The notes: generated by a model from the sequence alone, not told the origin. DNA of 64,000 nt from WLWS01 sp047638675 (GCA_047638675.1 JBLIML010000002.1:30940-94939), one strand, 5' to 3'; shown: positions 7,613 through 17,027, counted from the first letter of the stretch. Numbers and translations are program-made.

Positions 7613-9148
7613 ATGAAAGATAAATTAATCATATTTGATACCACTTTGCGTGACGGTGAGCAAAGTCCGGGCGCCTCAATGACGAAGGATGAGAAAGTCC
7701 GTATCGCTAAAGCCCTGGAATTAATGCGCGTCGATATCATCGAAGCGGGTTTCCCAATAGCCAGTCCTGGCGATTTCGAATCTGTCAAAGCGGTTGCGAC
7801 AGCGGTCAAAGACAGCACGATCTGTGCTCTCGCGCGCACCAATGACGAAGATATTGATAGAGCCGCGGAGGCTATCAAACCGGCGGCATCCGGTCGAATT
7901 CACACTTTTATCGCCACCTCTCCTATACATATGGAGCGCAAACTTCGCATGACAGCGGAGCAGGTAATGGAACATGCCGTACATGCAGTAAAGCGGGCCA
8001 GGCAATATACAGATGACGTTGAATTCTCACCGGAAGACGCGGGTCGTTCTGAAATCGATTTTCTCTGTCGCATAATTGAAGCGGTGATCGATGCGGGTGC
8101 GACGACTATCAACATACCGGATACAGTCGGTTATAACGTACCAGCGCAATTCGCTCATACCATCCAACAACTCCTCGAACGGGTGCCGAACTCTGACAAG
8201 GCTATTTTTTCAGTCCACTGCCATAATGATCTCGGACTTGCCGTAGCCAATTCACTGGCAGCGGTAATGGTCGGCGCAAGACAGGTGGAATGTACTATTA
8301 ACGGTTTGGGTGAGCGTGCGGGTAACGCATCTTTGGAAGAAATCGTCATGGCTGTTCGTACGCGTCAGGACATTTTTCCCTGTGATACGGAACTCGATAC
8401 TACGCATATCATGAATAATTCCCGTCTGGTGGCAAATATTACCGGTTTCCCTGTGCAACCGAATAAAGCCATCGTCGGTGCCAATGCCTTCGCTCACGAA
8501 TCGGGTATTCATCAGGATGGTGTCATTAAGAGTAGAGAGACATACGAAATTATGCGTGCTGAAGATGTGGGCTGGCAGACCAACCGCCTGGTAATGGGTA
8601 AACATTCTGGTCGTAATGCCTTTCGTACGCGTTTGAAAGAACTTGGGCACGAATTTGAAAGTCAGGATGATTTAAACGAAAGCTTCAAACGTTTTAAAGA
8701 GCTGGCGGATAAAAAGCATGAGATTTTTGATGAAGATCTGCAGTCTCTGGTTTCGGATGGCCTGTTTGATGCTGAAAACGAGCGTTTTAAGTTTATTGGT
8801 ATGAAAGTGCAATTGGAGACGGGCGAGACACCGAGTGCCCAAATAACCTTATCTGTTGATGGTAAGGAGGAAACCGGGCAGGCTGAGGGCGATGGTCCAG
8901 TGGATGCAATATTCAAGGCAATTGAATCGGTTCTCGACAGTGGTTGCAAGATGCAATTATATTCGGTTAACGCCATTACAGACGGCACCGACGCACAGGG
9001 CGAGGTGACCGTCAGGGTAAGTAAAGATGGACTTATCGTAAATGGCCGTGGTTCAGATACCGATATTATTACCGCGTCCGCGAAGGCTTACATAAACGCC
9101 GTGAACAGGGTATCGAGCCCGGCTTCGCGAGCGCATCCTCAAATTTGA
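7613..9148 (+). CDS. leuA: 2-isopropylmalate synthase
   Basis: It condenses acetyl-CoA with 2-oxoisovalerate, the first committed step of leucine synthesis, and is feedback-inhibited by leucine. The 511-residue length is that of the standard LeuA type 1. The N-terminal TIM barrel opens with FDTTLRDGEQSPGASM (8-23). The metal-binding HxH lies in FSVHCHNDLGLA near residue 202, and GGLGERAGN-type sequence (NGLGERAGNASLEE) follows. The C-terminal regulatory domain occupies about 390-505. leuA is preceded by the leucine leader peptide and followed directly by the udg gene. Confidence 0.97.
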   Translation: MKDKLIIFDTTLRDGEQSPGASMTKDEKVRIAKALELMRVDIIEAGFPIASPGDFESVKAVATAVKDSTICALARTNDEDIDRAAEAIKPAASGRIHTFIATSPIHMERKLRMTAEQVMEHAVHAVKRARQYTDDVEFSPEDAGRSEIDFLCRIIEAVIDAGATTINIPDTVGYNVPAQFAHTIQQLLERVPNSDKAIFSVHCHNDLGLAVANSLAAVMVGARQVECTINGLGERAGNASLEEIVMAVRTRQDIFPCDTELDTTHIMNNSRLVANITGFPVQPNKAIVGANAFAHESGIHQDGVIKSRETYEIMRAEDVGWQTNRLVMGKHSGRNAFRTRLKELGHEFESQDDLNESFKRFKELADKKHEIFDEDLQSLVSDGLFDAENERFKFIGMKVQLETGETPSAQITLSVDGKEETGQAEGDGPVDAIFKAIESVLDSGCKMQLYSVNAITDGTDAQGEVTVRVSKDGLIVNGRGSDTDIITASAKAYINAVNRVSSPASRAHPQI

Positions 9149-9156
9149 GTTTTACG

Positions 9157-9840
9157 ATGGCCTCAGCGTCCACACGCCAACACTACCTGCACCTAATGGG
9201 AATCGATGTTTGGCAAGATCGAGAATTATCTCAAATTGTTGATACGGATGACGCTGCAGGCGATCTCACTCATGAAGACGAACCGGAAATCTGGCAAACA
9301 CTGCGCAAGCAGGTTGCTTCATGTACACAATGTGGTTTGCACAAGGGCAGGCAGCAAACAGTATTTGGCGTGGGTGATAAGAATGCTGAGTGGATGGTGA
9401 TTGGGGAGGCACCGGGTGCCGAAGAGGATCGACAAGGTGAGCCCTTTGTCGGCCGTGCGGGTAAATTATTAAATGCCATGCTACAAGCTATTGGTTTGCT
9501 TCGATCTCAGGTATATATTGCCAATATTCTCAAGTGCCGGCCGCCGAAAAATCGTGATCCCCAAGCTGAGGAAGTGGCGTATTGCGAGGATTATCTGAAA
9601 AAGCAGATCGAATTAATTCAGCCTAAAATAATACTGTGTGTTGGACGCATCGCCGCGCAGAACCTGCTAAAAGTTGATACGCCGATGGATCAAATGCGCG
9701 GTCAATTTTACGAATATCCGGGTTCAAACACTCCAGTGGTGGTAACATATCATCCTGCCTATCTGTTACGATCGCCTCAGGATAAGCGCAAAGCCTGGCA
9801 GGATTTACAGTTGGCAATGCGAATTTATCAAAAATCGTAA
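9157..9840 (+). CDS. Family 4 uracil-DNA glycosylase (4Fe-4S)
   Basis: It removes uracil from DNA to start base-excision repair. The 227-residue protein has the four cluster cysteines expected of family 4 UDG: C56 and C59 (SCTQCGLH), C127 (LKCRPP) and C143 (AYCEDYL). The catalytic motif GEAPGAEEDRQGEPFVGRAG lies at 83-102, and the HPAYLLRSP motif near the C-terminus. About 50 variable residues precede the domain, as in other proteobacterial members. A TTG at 9145 overlapping the leuA stop is possible, but ATG 9157 was preferred because neither has a good ribosome-binding site. It precedes rimI, a pairing common in gammaproteobacteria. Confidence 0.9.
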   Translation: MASASTRQHYLHLMGIDVWQDRELSQIVDTDDAAGDLTHEDEPEIWQTLRKQVASCTQCGLHKGRQQTVFGVGDKNAEWMVIGEAPGAEEDRQGEPFVGRAGKLLNAMLQAIGLLRSQVYIANILKCRPPKNRDPQAEEVAYCEDYLKKQIELIQPKIILCVGRIAAQNLLKVDTPMDQMRGQFYEYPGSNTPVVVTYHPAYLLRSPQDKRKAWQDLQLAMRIYQKS

Positions 9841-9901
9841 TTCCAGAGTGCACGCAATTAGCATATATTTAACCTTATGATACGCTGGTCTCAAATCAAC
9901 G

Positions 9902-9959
9902 AAAGACACGAAAAAGAATACTCATTAAAGATGGGACCCATTCCTTTCTCTGTGTCTTT
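9902..9959. repeat. Imperfect inverted repeat in udg-rimI gap
   Basis: AAAGACAC (9902-9909) and GTGTCTTT (9952-9959) are perfect complements, and the pairing continues inward with mismatches over the A-rich and T-rich flanks. The loop is about 20 bases. No clean U-tract follows, so a terminator function is possible but unproven. The rest of the 137-base gap shows nothing else. Confidence 0.4.
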
Positions 9960-9977
9960 ATCAATGCACACACGCTT

Positions 9978-10445
9978 ATGAGTGCAGTTCTTAGTCAAGC
10001 TATGCTCGTTTTCCGTCCCATGGTCGAAGATGATCTGGAGAGCATCATGCGCGTCGAGCTAGCAGCGTATGAATATCCCTGGAGCGAGGCCATATTCCGT
10101 GATTGTTTGCGGGTGGGTTATTGTTGCTGGATTTTAGAAAGTGATGACGACTTCATTGCGTACGGTGTGATGTCGGTGGGCGGAGGTGAGTCACACATAC
10201 TGAATCTGTGTGTACGCCCGGACTATCAAAATAATGGGATGGGGAAAGAAATGCTGAATCACCTGATGGAAATAGCTCGCCATCACAATGCACAGACGGT
10301 TTTTCTGGAAGTCAGGCCTACTAACGAGGTTGCTATAAAACTGTATAACACAGCCGGCTTCAATGAGATTGGTATCCGAGAAAATTATTATCCATCCGAT
10401 TCAGGTAAGGAAGATGCCCTGATCATGGCTCGCAATTTGAGCTAG
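9978..10445 (+). CDS. rimI: Ribosomal protein S18 alanine N-acetyltransferase
   Basis: A GNAT-fold acetyltransferase that modifies the N-terminal Ala of ribosomal protein S18. The 155-residue protein shows the acetyl-CoA loop region LNLCVRPDYQNNGMGKEMLNHL (the QxxGxG/A motif is QNNGMG) at about 75-96. The RimI hallmark segment VFLEVRPTNEVAIKLYNTAGF follows, then IRENYYPS near 136. The PWSEAIFRDCL start region near residue 36 is also typical. It is fourteen bases upstream of cysM and probably cotranscribed with it. Confidence 0.92.
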   Translation: MSAVLSQAMLVFRPMVEDDLESIMRVELAAYEYPWSEAIFRDCLRVGYCCWILESDDDFIAYGVMSVGGGESHILNLCVRPDYQNNGMGKEMLNHLMEIARHHNAQTVFLEVRPTNEVAIKLYNTAGFNEIGIRENYYPSDSGKEDALIMARNLS

Positions 10446-10459
10446 CGAGTAAGCCGCCA

Positions 10460-11368
10460 ATGGACACACTAAAACCCGAAGATGTACCTACGATAGAAAG
10501 TTTTGTTGGGAATACCCCTCTGGTTCGCTTGCAGCGAATTCCTGGCGATAGCACAAATTTATTGCTGGGAAAACTGGAAGGTAATAATCCGGCGGGTTCG
10601 GTTAAGGATAGACCAGCGATTAGTATGATAAAACATGCGCAAGCGCGCGGAGACATAAAACCCGGTGACGTATTGATCGAAGCTACCAGTGGTAATACCG
10701 GCATTGCTCTTGCGATGGCGGCGGCGATAAAAGGTTATCGGATGATTTTAATCATGCCAGAGCATATGAGCGAAGAACGCCGTGCGGCGATGAAAGCCTT
10801 TGGCGCAGAGATTGTTCTGGTTTCACAGGAACAAGGTATGGAAGGTGCTCGGGATCTGGCTGAAAAGATGGAGGCCGACGGAAAGGGTATAGTTCTGGAT
10901 CAATTTGCCAACCCGGACAATCCACTCGCACATTATGAGGGCACCGGACCGGAGATATGGCGTGATACCCAGGGTAAAATCACGCACTTTGTCAGTTCAA
11001 TGGGAACCACCGGAACCATCATGGGTGTATCACAATATTTGAAAGAAAAAGACCCAGAAATACAGATTGTAGGCGTCCAGCCAGCCGGCGAGGACAGTAT
11101 TCCCGGTATAAGACGTTGGCCGCAAGCCTATTTACCCAAAATATTTGACCGGGCACGTGTCGATCAGGTTATCGATGTGACTCAGGAAGAAGCGGAAGAC
11201 ATGACGCGACGATTGGCGGCGGAGGAAGGTATATTTGCTGGAATATCATCCGGCGGGGCATTGTCGGCCGCGCTTCGACTATCACAGGAAGTCGAACACG
11301 CCGTCATTGTGACAATCATCTGCGACCGAGGTGATCGCTATCTGTCTACAAACGTTTTTCCGCATTAA
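10460..11368 (+). CDS. cysM: Cysteine synthase B (O-acetylserine sulfhydrylase)
   Basis: A PLP enzyme that makes cysteine from O-acetylserine and sulfide or thiosulfate. The 302-residue protein carries the Schiff-base lysine K49 in NNPAGSVKDRPA and the SGNTGIALAMAAAIKGY substrate loop at about 76-92. The phosphate-binding SMGTTGTIMG is near 178. The MPEHMSEERRAAMKAFGAEI stretch and overall length favour CysM over CysK. It is followed after three bases by the YdbH-like gene and has the usual neighbourhood of rlmD downstream. Confidence 0.94.
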   Translation: MDTLKPEDVPTIESFVGNTPLVRLQRIPGDSTNLLLGKLEGNNPAGSVKDRPAISMIKHAQARGDIKPGDVLIEATSGNTGIALAMAAAIKGYRMILIMPEHMSEERRAAMKAFGAEIVLVSQEQGMEGARDLAEKMEADGKGIVLDQFANPDNPLAHYEGTGPEIWRDTQGKITHFVSSMGTTGTIMGVSQYLKEKDPEIQIVGVQPAGEDSIPGIRRWPQAYLPKIFDRARVDQVIDVTQEEAEDMTRRLAAEEGIFAGISSGGALSAALRLSQEVEHAVIVTIICDRGDRYLSTNVFPH

Positions 11369-11371
11369 TTT

Positions 11372-13450
11372 GTGTCGTCAATTGCGCCGTGGGTACTTTT
11401 CTTCTTCCTGTTTCAAACTCCTGTCAACGCTGCCGATACAATTAGTCTGCAACTCGATTCTCTGCAAACCTCATTTTTCAGCACCGGGGCAATAACCTTC
11501 ACCTACGGACCGCAAGAGTCCGAATCGCCAGGTATCTCGCTTCAGGTTGTTAATATTCATTCTCCCTATATTGAAAATAATTTAAGTATTTCATTACGTT
11601 GCATCGAATCCTCTTTCACCGGTCAAACTCTTGAGTGTGCTGAAGGTGAAATGCATATTGATTCTCCCGGAGAGGAGATGATCGAAGCCCATTTCAATTT
11701 CCAGATAAATATTATTGATTATAGCGCTCAGTTAACAATGGTCGCCGCATCAAAATGGGGAAGTATCAAGGTATCTTATGTGGCAAATGAACAAAGGCAA
11801 TGGCATTTAGATGTAAACGGCGAGGCTGTATATATACCTGTTTTTTCCAAATTGATGCAATCGCAGTTAGACGTATTCAGGGAACACGTCATCACCGATG
11901 GAAAAGCAGATATACAAGCAAAAATAAACGGATTAGCAAGCAACATCAACGATGTTGCATTGACGCTGGATGTTATGGATCTTGGTATTGAAGGGCTAAG
12001 TATTCTGGATAAAGTGGGCTTACAGCTACAATCAGATTTCACGCGTTCCGGGCACGATTGGTCGTTTAATAATTCACTCAGCCTGCTGGCAGGGGAGATG
12101 TATATTCAACCTGGTATGACGTTTTTAGGGGATACTCCGGGCTTTTACATCGCCTCGTCCGGCGATCCAGGCATAGTGAGAATAAACGGTAGCTGGTCAA
12201 GGGCCGAGAAAGTTGTCGAGCTGAGCGATCTTTACTATCTACATCCGAAAATTATTGAGATGCAAGGCAGTGCACGGGTAGTAATGGGAGAAGAAATAAA
12301 TTTTTCCGATCTTGTCTTACAAGCGAAAGTTGAGGACATGAGTCAGACCTATCCGGTCTATATTCAACCCATTTTATTGCAAACTAATTTCAGCAACCTG
12401 GAATTATCCGGTGCTTTGGATCTGAGTCTGGACTATCGGGATTCGAATTTGGAGAAAATGGACCTGCTGATAGAAGACGTTTATTTAGATGATATCGAAA
12501 GTCGATTCAGTATTTCCGGACTTAATACCCATCTTGTTTTGGATAATATGCAAAAAGCTGTGCAATCAACTTTACAATGGTCTGGAATGAGTTTTTATAA
12601 ACTGGATTTTGGTTCGGGCGATATCGTGTTTGAATCCGTCGGTAAAGATGTAAACGTATTGCACTGGCAAGACGTGAGCATACTTGATGGTGCGCTAAAG
12701 ATTGACGAGTTTTCTATTCGTAACTTTGCGAGTAGTGACTTTGAGCTCAAGCTCGGTGGCGAGCTAAAACCGATTTCCATGACGTCATTAACGCACGCTC
12801 TGGGTTGGACAATTTTCCCCGGCAAACTATCGGGCGGAATTTCCGGATTAAAATACGCGCATAATAAGCTGCAACTTGAGGGGGATATTTCGGTAAGTCT
12901 GTTCGGTGGGCTTCTCAATATTCGCGAATTGCAAGTCGAGGATCTGTTCAGCTCTTACTCTGTGTTAACGACGGATATTAAAATCGACAGGCTTGATCTG
13001 GAACAACTGACCGACGTGTTTACCTTTGGAAAAATCGAAGGCAGTCTCAGTGGCAGGATGGACAAGTTAAGGCTTGAAGACTGGAAACCAAGTTATTTTG
13101 AAGCAGAATTCGCGACACTGCTAGACGACGATAAGCCACATCGTATAAGTCAAAAGGCGCTTGAAAACCTCAATGAACTGGGTGGGGGACTGGGCGGTAC
13201 CTTATCCAGGGGTTTTCTTCGCTTCCTGCCTGCCTATTCATACGGGCGACTGGGCTTAAGTTGCAGACTATTCAATGGGGTCTGCGAATTGGGTGGTGTG
13301 GAAGACAGTGGCGAGAGTTTTTCTATATTGACCAAAGGAGGCCTATTACCTCCCTGGGTAGAGGTTAAGGGTGCGGGACGTTCCATAAAATGGGATGATC
13401 TCATTGACGGACTAAAACAGATCGCAAAAGGCGATGTTGAGATAGAATAA
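11372..13450 (+). CDS. YdbH-like AsmA-superfamily envelope protein
   Basis: A 692-residue envelope protein with a hydrophobic N-terminus (residues 4-16) and a possible cleavage site at VNA-AD around 21. It continues as a long run of beta-strand-rich sequence without catalytic motifs. Its position directly before a YnbE/YdbL-type lipoprotein, and the C-terminal stretch RFLPAYSYGRLGLSCRLFNGVC, match the YdbH family, intermembrane proteins that carry phospholipids with TamB and YhdP. The protein is shorter than E. coli YdbH. The start is GTG, three bases after cysM, without an evident ribosome-binding site, which fits coupling to cysM. No domain search was possible, so the family call rests mainly on context and length. 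Confidence 0.7.
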   Translation: MSSIAPWVLFFFLFQTPVNAADTISLQLDSLQTSFFSTGAITFTYGPQESESPGISLQVVNIHSPYIENNLSISLRCIESSFTGQTLECAEGEMHIDSPGEEMIEAHFNFQINIIDYSAQLTMVAASKWGSIKVSYVANEQRQWHLDVNGEAVYIPVFSKLMQSQLDVFREHVITDGKADIQAKINGLASNINDVALTLDVMDLGIEGLSILDKVGLQLQSDFTRSGHDWSFNNSLSLLAGEMYIQPGMTFLGDTPGFYIASSGDPGIVRINGSWSRAEKVVELSDLYYLHPKIIEMQGSARVVMGEEINFSDLVLQAKVEDMSQTYPVYIQPILLQTNFSNLELSGALDLSLDYRDSNLEKMDLLIEDVYLDDIESRFSISGLNTHLVLDNMQKAVQSTLQWSGMSFYKLDFGSGDIVFESVGKDVNVLHWQDVSILDGALKIDEFSIRNFASSDFELKLGGELKPISMTSLTHALGWTIFPGKLSGGISGLKYAHNKLQLEGDISVSLFGGLLNIRELQVEDLFSSYSVLTTDIKIDRLDLEQLTDVFTFGKIEGSLSGRMDKLRLEDWKPSYFEAEFATLLDDDKPHRISQKALENLNELGGGLGGTLSRGFLRFLPAYSYGRLGLSCRLFNGVCELGGVEDSGESFSILTKGGLLPPWVEVKGAGRSIKWDDLIDGLKQIAKGDVEIE

Positions 13451-13521
13451 TACCCGCAGCGGAACGAACAGAGCTATTCTGGTCTTATTTATAAGTAAAC
13501 ACGAAAAATAGAGGAAGAACT

Positions 13522-14130
13522 ATGCAAGCATTGAAAAAATACCCGTTTATTAGCTCATTATTATTACTGACTGCCTGCGTGACGATTAATGTCTACTTCC
13601 CAGCCGCTGCCGCAGAAAGCGCTGCTGACAAAATTATCCAGGAAGTCTATGGTGATGAAGCCGTGGATGAAAACTCGAATAATTCGCAGGACGATTCACA
13701 GACAAGTACAAATCAGCCGGAAGCGAATATATTGATCAGTTTTTTACAAAGCATCATTCCCGCAGCCCAGGCTCAGCAACCAGATATTAATGTTTCTTCA
13801 CCTGGCATTAATAAACTGAAATCCTTGATGAAGCAGCATCATAGGGAACTTAGCCCCTATTACGGTAGCGGTGCCGTGGGTATGGAGAGCAATGGTCTAA
13901 TTACCCTACGTGATGCCAAAGCGGTTGAACTAAAGGAACGTAATATCGTTAAAAAACTGGTAGCAGATGAAAACCGTGACCGAAGTCAACTTTATAAGGA
14001 AATTGCTTCAGCCAATGGGCATCCTGAGTGGGAAACCGAGATACGCAACACATTTTCCCGTCGTTGGATAACAAATGCGCCTGCAGGCTGGTGGTACAAA
14101 GATGCAAATGGGGAGTGGCAAAAAAAATAG
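13522..14130 (+). CDS. Lipoprotein combining YnbE-like and YdbL-like (DUF1318) parts
   Basis: A 202-residue lipoprotein: the signal FISSLLLLTAC gives a lipobox with C19, then VTINVYFPAAAAESAADKII resembles the YnbE-type segment. After a low-complexity Ser/Asn/Gln linker (48-70), residues about 115-202 match YdbL/DUF1318: GLITLRDAKA, KKLVADENRDRSQLYKEIASANG and a C-terminal AGWWYKDANGEWQKK. In E. coli, YnbE is an outer-membrane lipoprotein that joins YdbH to bridge the envelope, and YdbL is a separate periplasmic regulator of YnbE. Here both appear on one chain next to a YdbH homologue. A strong ribosome-binding site (GAGGAAG) precedes the ATG. Confidence 0.75.
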   Translation: MQALKKYPFISSLLLLTACVTINVYFPAAAAESAADKIIQEVYGDEAVDENSNNSQDDSQTSTNQPEANILISFLQSIIPAAQAQQPDINVSSPGINKLKSLMKQHHRELSPYYGSGAVGMESNGLITLRDAKAVELKERNIVKKLVADENRDRSQLYKEIASANGHPEWETEIRNTFSRRWITNAPAGWWYKDANGEWQKK

Positions 14131-14151
14131 CCATCAATCTTTTATTGCAAT

Positions 14152-14928
14152 ATGAATATTCTGGTTTTTGATATTGAAACGATCCCCGACGTTGAATCCG
14201 GTAAACGACTATATAAGCTTGATGGCTTATCTGATAAAGAAGCTGCGGAAGTCATGTTTACACGCAGGCGTCAGGAAACGGATGGCAACAGTGATTTTAT
14301 ACGACATCACCTGCAAAAAATCGTAGCAATTTCTGTGGTTCTGTCGACTAGCGACAAGATCGCCGTATGGACCCTGGGAAATGCGGATTCTTCGGAAAAA
14401 GAAATACTCCAACGCTTCTTTGAAGGGATAGAAAAGTATACGCCAACTTTGGTGTCCTGGAATGGCAGCGGTTTTGATTTACCGGTAATACATTATCGCT
14501 CCTTGTTGCACGGTGTTCAGGCTCCGCGATACTGGGAGACCGGGAGTGATGACCAGAGTTTTCGCTGGAATAACTATCTTGGTCGTTTCCATGAACGTCA
14601 TACGGATTTGATGGATGTTATCGCAGGCTATCAGTATCGCTCAGTGGCGCCTTTAACAGAAATAGCCAGCATGTTGGGATTTCCCGGCAAGATGGGAATG
14701 AGCGGTGACAAAGTATGGGACAGCTATCTCGATGGTGAATTAGATTTAATTCGGAACTATTGCGAATCAGATGTATTGAATACCTATCTTGTCTATCTAC
14801 GTTATGAATTAATCCGAGGGCATTATTCACAAAGTACTTACGATGCTGAATGTGAACGGCTTAAAGAAATGCTACGCAGAGAAAAAAGATCACACCTGGA
14901 TGAGTTCCTGACTGCCTGGGAAGGATAA
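14152..14928 (+). CDS. Predicted 3'-5' exonuclease (DnaQ-like, PolB exo2 family)
   Basis: A 258-residue DEDDy-type exonuclease domain protein. Acidic residues are in place: D7 and E9 in VFDIETIPD, D109 in SWNGSGFDLP, and the last motif YCESD with Y203 and D207. There is no polymerase domain. This family (PF10108 as remembered) is often encoded near rlmD in gammaproteobacteria, and rlmD follows here after 84 bases. The substrate is not established. Confidence 0.85.
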   Translation: MNILVFDIETIPDVESGKRLYKLDGLSDKEAAEVMFTRRRQETDGNSDFIRHHLQKIVAISVVLSTSDKIAVWTLGNADSSEKEILQRFFEGIEKYTPTLVSWNGSGFDLPVIHYRSLLHGVQAPRYWETGSDDQSFRWNNYLGRFHERHTDLMDVIAGYQYRSVAPLTEIASMLGFPGKMGMSGDKVWDSYLDGELDLIRNYCESDVLNTYLVYLRYELIRGHYSQSTYDAECERLKEMLRREKRSHLDEFLTAWEG

Positions 14929-15012
14929 AATACATCTCATCAGCATGAATAAATGCATTGTGTCTGATGTCTATCTTTCAACTATTTAATTTCAAACTCT
15001 GGTTACTTAATA

Positions 15013-16341
15013 ATGTCCCGTCGCCGTAAAAAACTGCCTGTCGAGCCGGTCGAAACTATTATCGAATCCTTGTCGCATGAAGGTCGTGGTGTCAGTCATA
15101 TTGATGGCAAAACAATCTTTGTTGATGGTGCGCTTGTTGGTGAGACCGTTACGTTTCGTTATCGGCGGAGCCATTCCCGTTATGCAGAGGGCAGTCTTGA
15201 AGAATTAATTGCAAATACTTCAATTGATAGAGTCGAACCCAAATGCAAACACTTTTCAATTTGCGGTGGCTGTAGTTTGCAGCACATGGCCACCGTCAAA
15301 CAGATTCAGCATAAGGAAAGTGTGTTGTTAGAACAATTAGAGCACATAGGTGGTGTGAAGCCAGCACAGATATTGCCTGCGTTGACTGGTCCCTTGTGGG
15401 GCTATCGTCACAAGGCACGCCTCGGCGTAAAACATGTTCTAAAAAAAGAAAAGGTATTGGTTGGATTTCGCGAAAAATACAGCTCTTATGTCGCAGATAT
15501 TGATAGTTGTGAAGTATTGCATCCGGCGGTGGGACTGATATTGAATGAGCTTGCCACCTTGATTGCCGATCTCACCGTACACAATAAGATTGCCCAAATT
15601 GAAGTTGCCGTCGCCGAGAATCGGACGGCATTAATATTTCGTAATCTGGCTGACTTAACTAGTGAGGACGTGATGAAACTCGATGCCTTTGCGAATGAAC
15701 ATCAGCTGGTCATCTACTTACAGCCGGGTGGGCCGACTACCGTGGTGCCTTTGTCTGGGGAAAGTGAGGAAGATTTGTCTTACCATCTGGATGAAGGTGA
15801 TATCACTATTCACTTTGCACCTTCAGATTTTACCCAGGTTAATGTAGAAATTAATCAGCAAATGGTAAAACAGGTGGTGACTTTACTGGACATTAAAGCT
15901 GAAGATAACATCCTCGATTTATTCTGCGGTCTTGGGAATTTTACCTTACCAATAGCCAGACGTGCAGCTCACGTCATGGGTGTAGAAGGAGCACAAACCC
16001 TGGTAGAAAAAGCCAGGCTAAATGCCCGGCTGAATAATATTGTTAACGCAGAATTCCTGACAGCTGACCTGTCGGAACCATTGACACAGCCGAATTTCAG
16101 TTTTGATAAATATAACAAGATATTACTGGATCCTCCCCGCAGTGGTGCGCAAGCAGTTATAGAACAGATGATGATGAAAAATGTAAGCAAGCTCGTGTAC
16201 GTGTCCTGTAACCCTGCCACCCTGGCCCGGGACGCGGGCATTCTGGTTAATAAAAAGGGCTATAAACTTGTCTGTGCGGGCATCATGGATATGTTTCCCC
16301 ATACAACGCATGTGGAATCCATTGCAATGTTTGAACGCTAA
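15013..16341 (+). CDS. rlmD: 23S rRNA (uracil-1939-C5)-methyltransferase
   Basis: It methylates U1939 of 23S rRNA using S-adenosylmethionine. The 442 residues start with a TRAM domain (about 11-70). The 4Fe-4S cysteines C78, C84 and C87 (KCKHFSICGGC) follow, with C166 (DSCEV) as the fourth. The SAM domain contains ILDLFCGLGNFTLPIA near 305, the LDPPRSG motif near 375, and the nucleophile in YVSCNPATLARD near 398. All are complete. The stop TAA overlaps the ATG of the next gene (TAATG). Confidence 0.96.
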   Translation: MSRRRKKLPVEPVETIIESLSHEGRGVSHIDGKTIFVDGALVGETVTFRYRRSHSRYAEGSLEELIANTSIDRVEPKCKHFSICGGCSLQHMATVKQIQHKESVLLEQLEHIGGVKPAQILPALTGPLWGYRHKARLGVKHVLKKEKVLVGFREKYSSYVADIDSCEVLHPAVGLILNELATLIADLTVHNKIAQIEVAVAENRTALIFRNLADLTSEDVMKLDAFANEHQLVIYLQPGGPTTVVPLSGESEEDLSYHLDEGDITIHFAPSDFTQVNVEINQQMVKQVVTLLDIKAEDNILDLFCGLGNFTLPIARRAAHVMGVEGAQTLVEKARLNARLNNIVNAEFLTADLSEPLTQPNFSFDKYNKILLDPPRSGAQAVIEQMMMKNVSKLVYVSCNPATLARDAGILVNKKGYKLVCAGIMDMFPHTTHVESIAMFER

Positions 16342-16832
16342 TGAATAACGACAAGTGGATAGAAATAAGCCTGTCGGCACAAACGCTCAGTTTGTTGTCA
16401 AAGAAAGGACAGATAAAACACTATCCTGTCTCCAGTGCCAAAAACGGTGCTGGCGAAATTATGGACAGTGAATGCACACCTCGCGGTAAACATGTTATTG
16501 CCGAAAAGATAGGCGCCTCAAGTGAGGTCAACACTGTTTTTGTCGGCAGACAAGCGAGCGGTGAAATATATGAACCTTCCTTACGAAAGCGACATCCAGA
16601 GCGCGACTGGATATTGACCCGTATACTCTGGTTGCGCGGCACGGAACCCGGTCTCAACATGGGCGGCAAGGTCGATAGTTTCGATCGTTATATCTATATT
16701 CATGGCACGCCCGACGATGTAGACATGAATGTCTGTGGTTCTCGAGGCTGCATTCGATTACGCAATCAGGACGTTATCGATTTATTCGAGCAGGTGGAAG
16801 AGGGGACATCGGTAATTATTACGGAGGACTAA
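16341..16832 (+). CDS. YkuD-type L,D-transpeptidase-like protein without signal peptide
   Basis: A 163-residue YkuD-fold protein with the full active-site pattern: H121 in YIHGTPD and the catalytic C137 in GSRGCIRLRNQDVIDL. L,D-transpeptidases normally act on peptidoglycan in the periplasm, but this chain begins MNNDKWIEISLSAQTLSLLSK, with no signal peptide or membrane anchor. It is therefore either cytosolic or exported by another route. It is translationally coupled to rlmD by a one-base overlap. Similar signal-less YkuD proteins are known in other proteobacteria, with no settled role. Confidence 0.85.
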   Translation: MNNDKWIEISLSAQTLSLLSKKGQIKHYPVSSAKNGAGEIMDSECTPRGKHVIAEKIGASSEVNTVFVGRQASGEIYEPSLRKRHPERDWILTRILWLRGTEPGLNMGGKVDSFDRYIYIHGTPDDVDMNVCGSRGCIRLRNQDVIDLFEQVEEGTSVIITED

Positions 16833-17027
16833 TCTGTATTGGCGGCACTTCATCTCGTCTTAATGACTGCTACACCCCTGAAAGCAGACCCTCAGGCAAT
16901 CCGGGCATATACTTCTGCAAATGACCCACTGCGGTCATTGAACATGCCTGAACAATTTGAAAGCGGACGTTTGAATTAACGTCCTGTGTAAGTTGCGTCG
17001 CTTTTTTGCGTCAACTTGACACATTTG
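16833..17027. repeat. Gap with degenerate intergenic repeat and small hairpin
   Basis: This convergent gap of 195 bases contains fragments related to other accessory-region gaps: AAAGCAGACCC at 16881-16891, GCGGTCATT at 16931-16939 and AAAGCGGACGTTT at 16960-16972. AAGTTG (16989-16994) and CAACTT (17012-17017) form a loose stem with a T-run in its loop. No gene was found. Confidence 0.35.
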
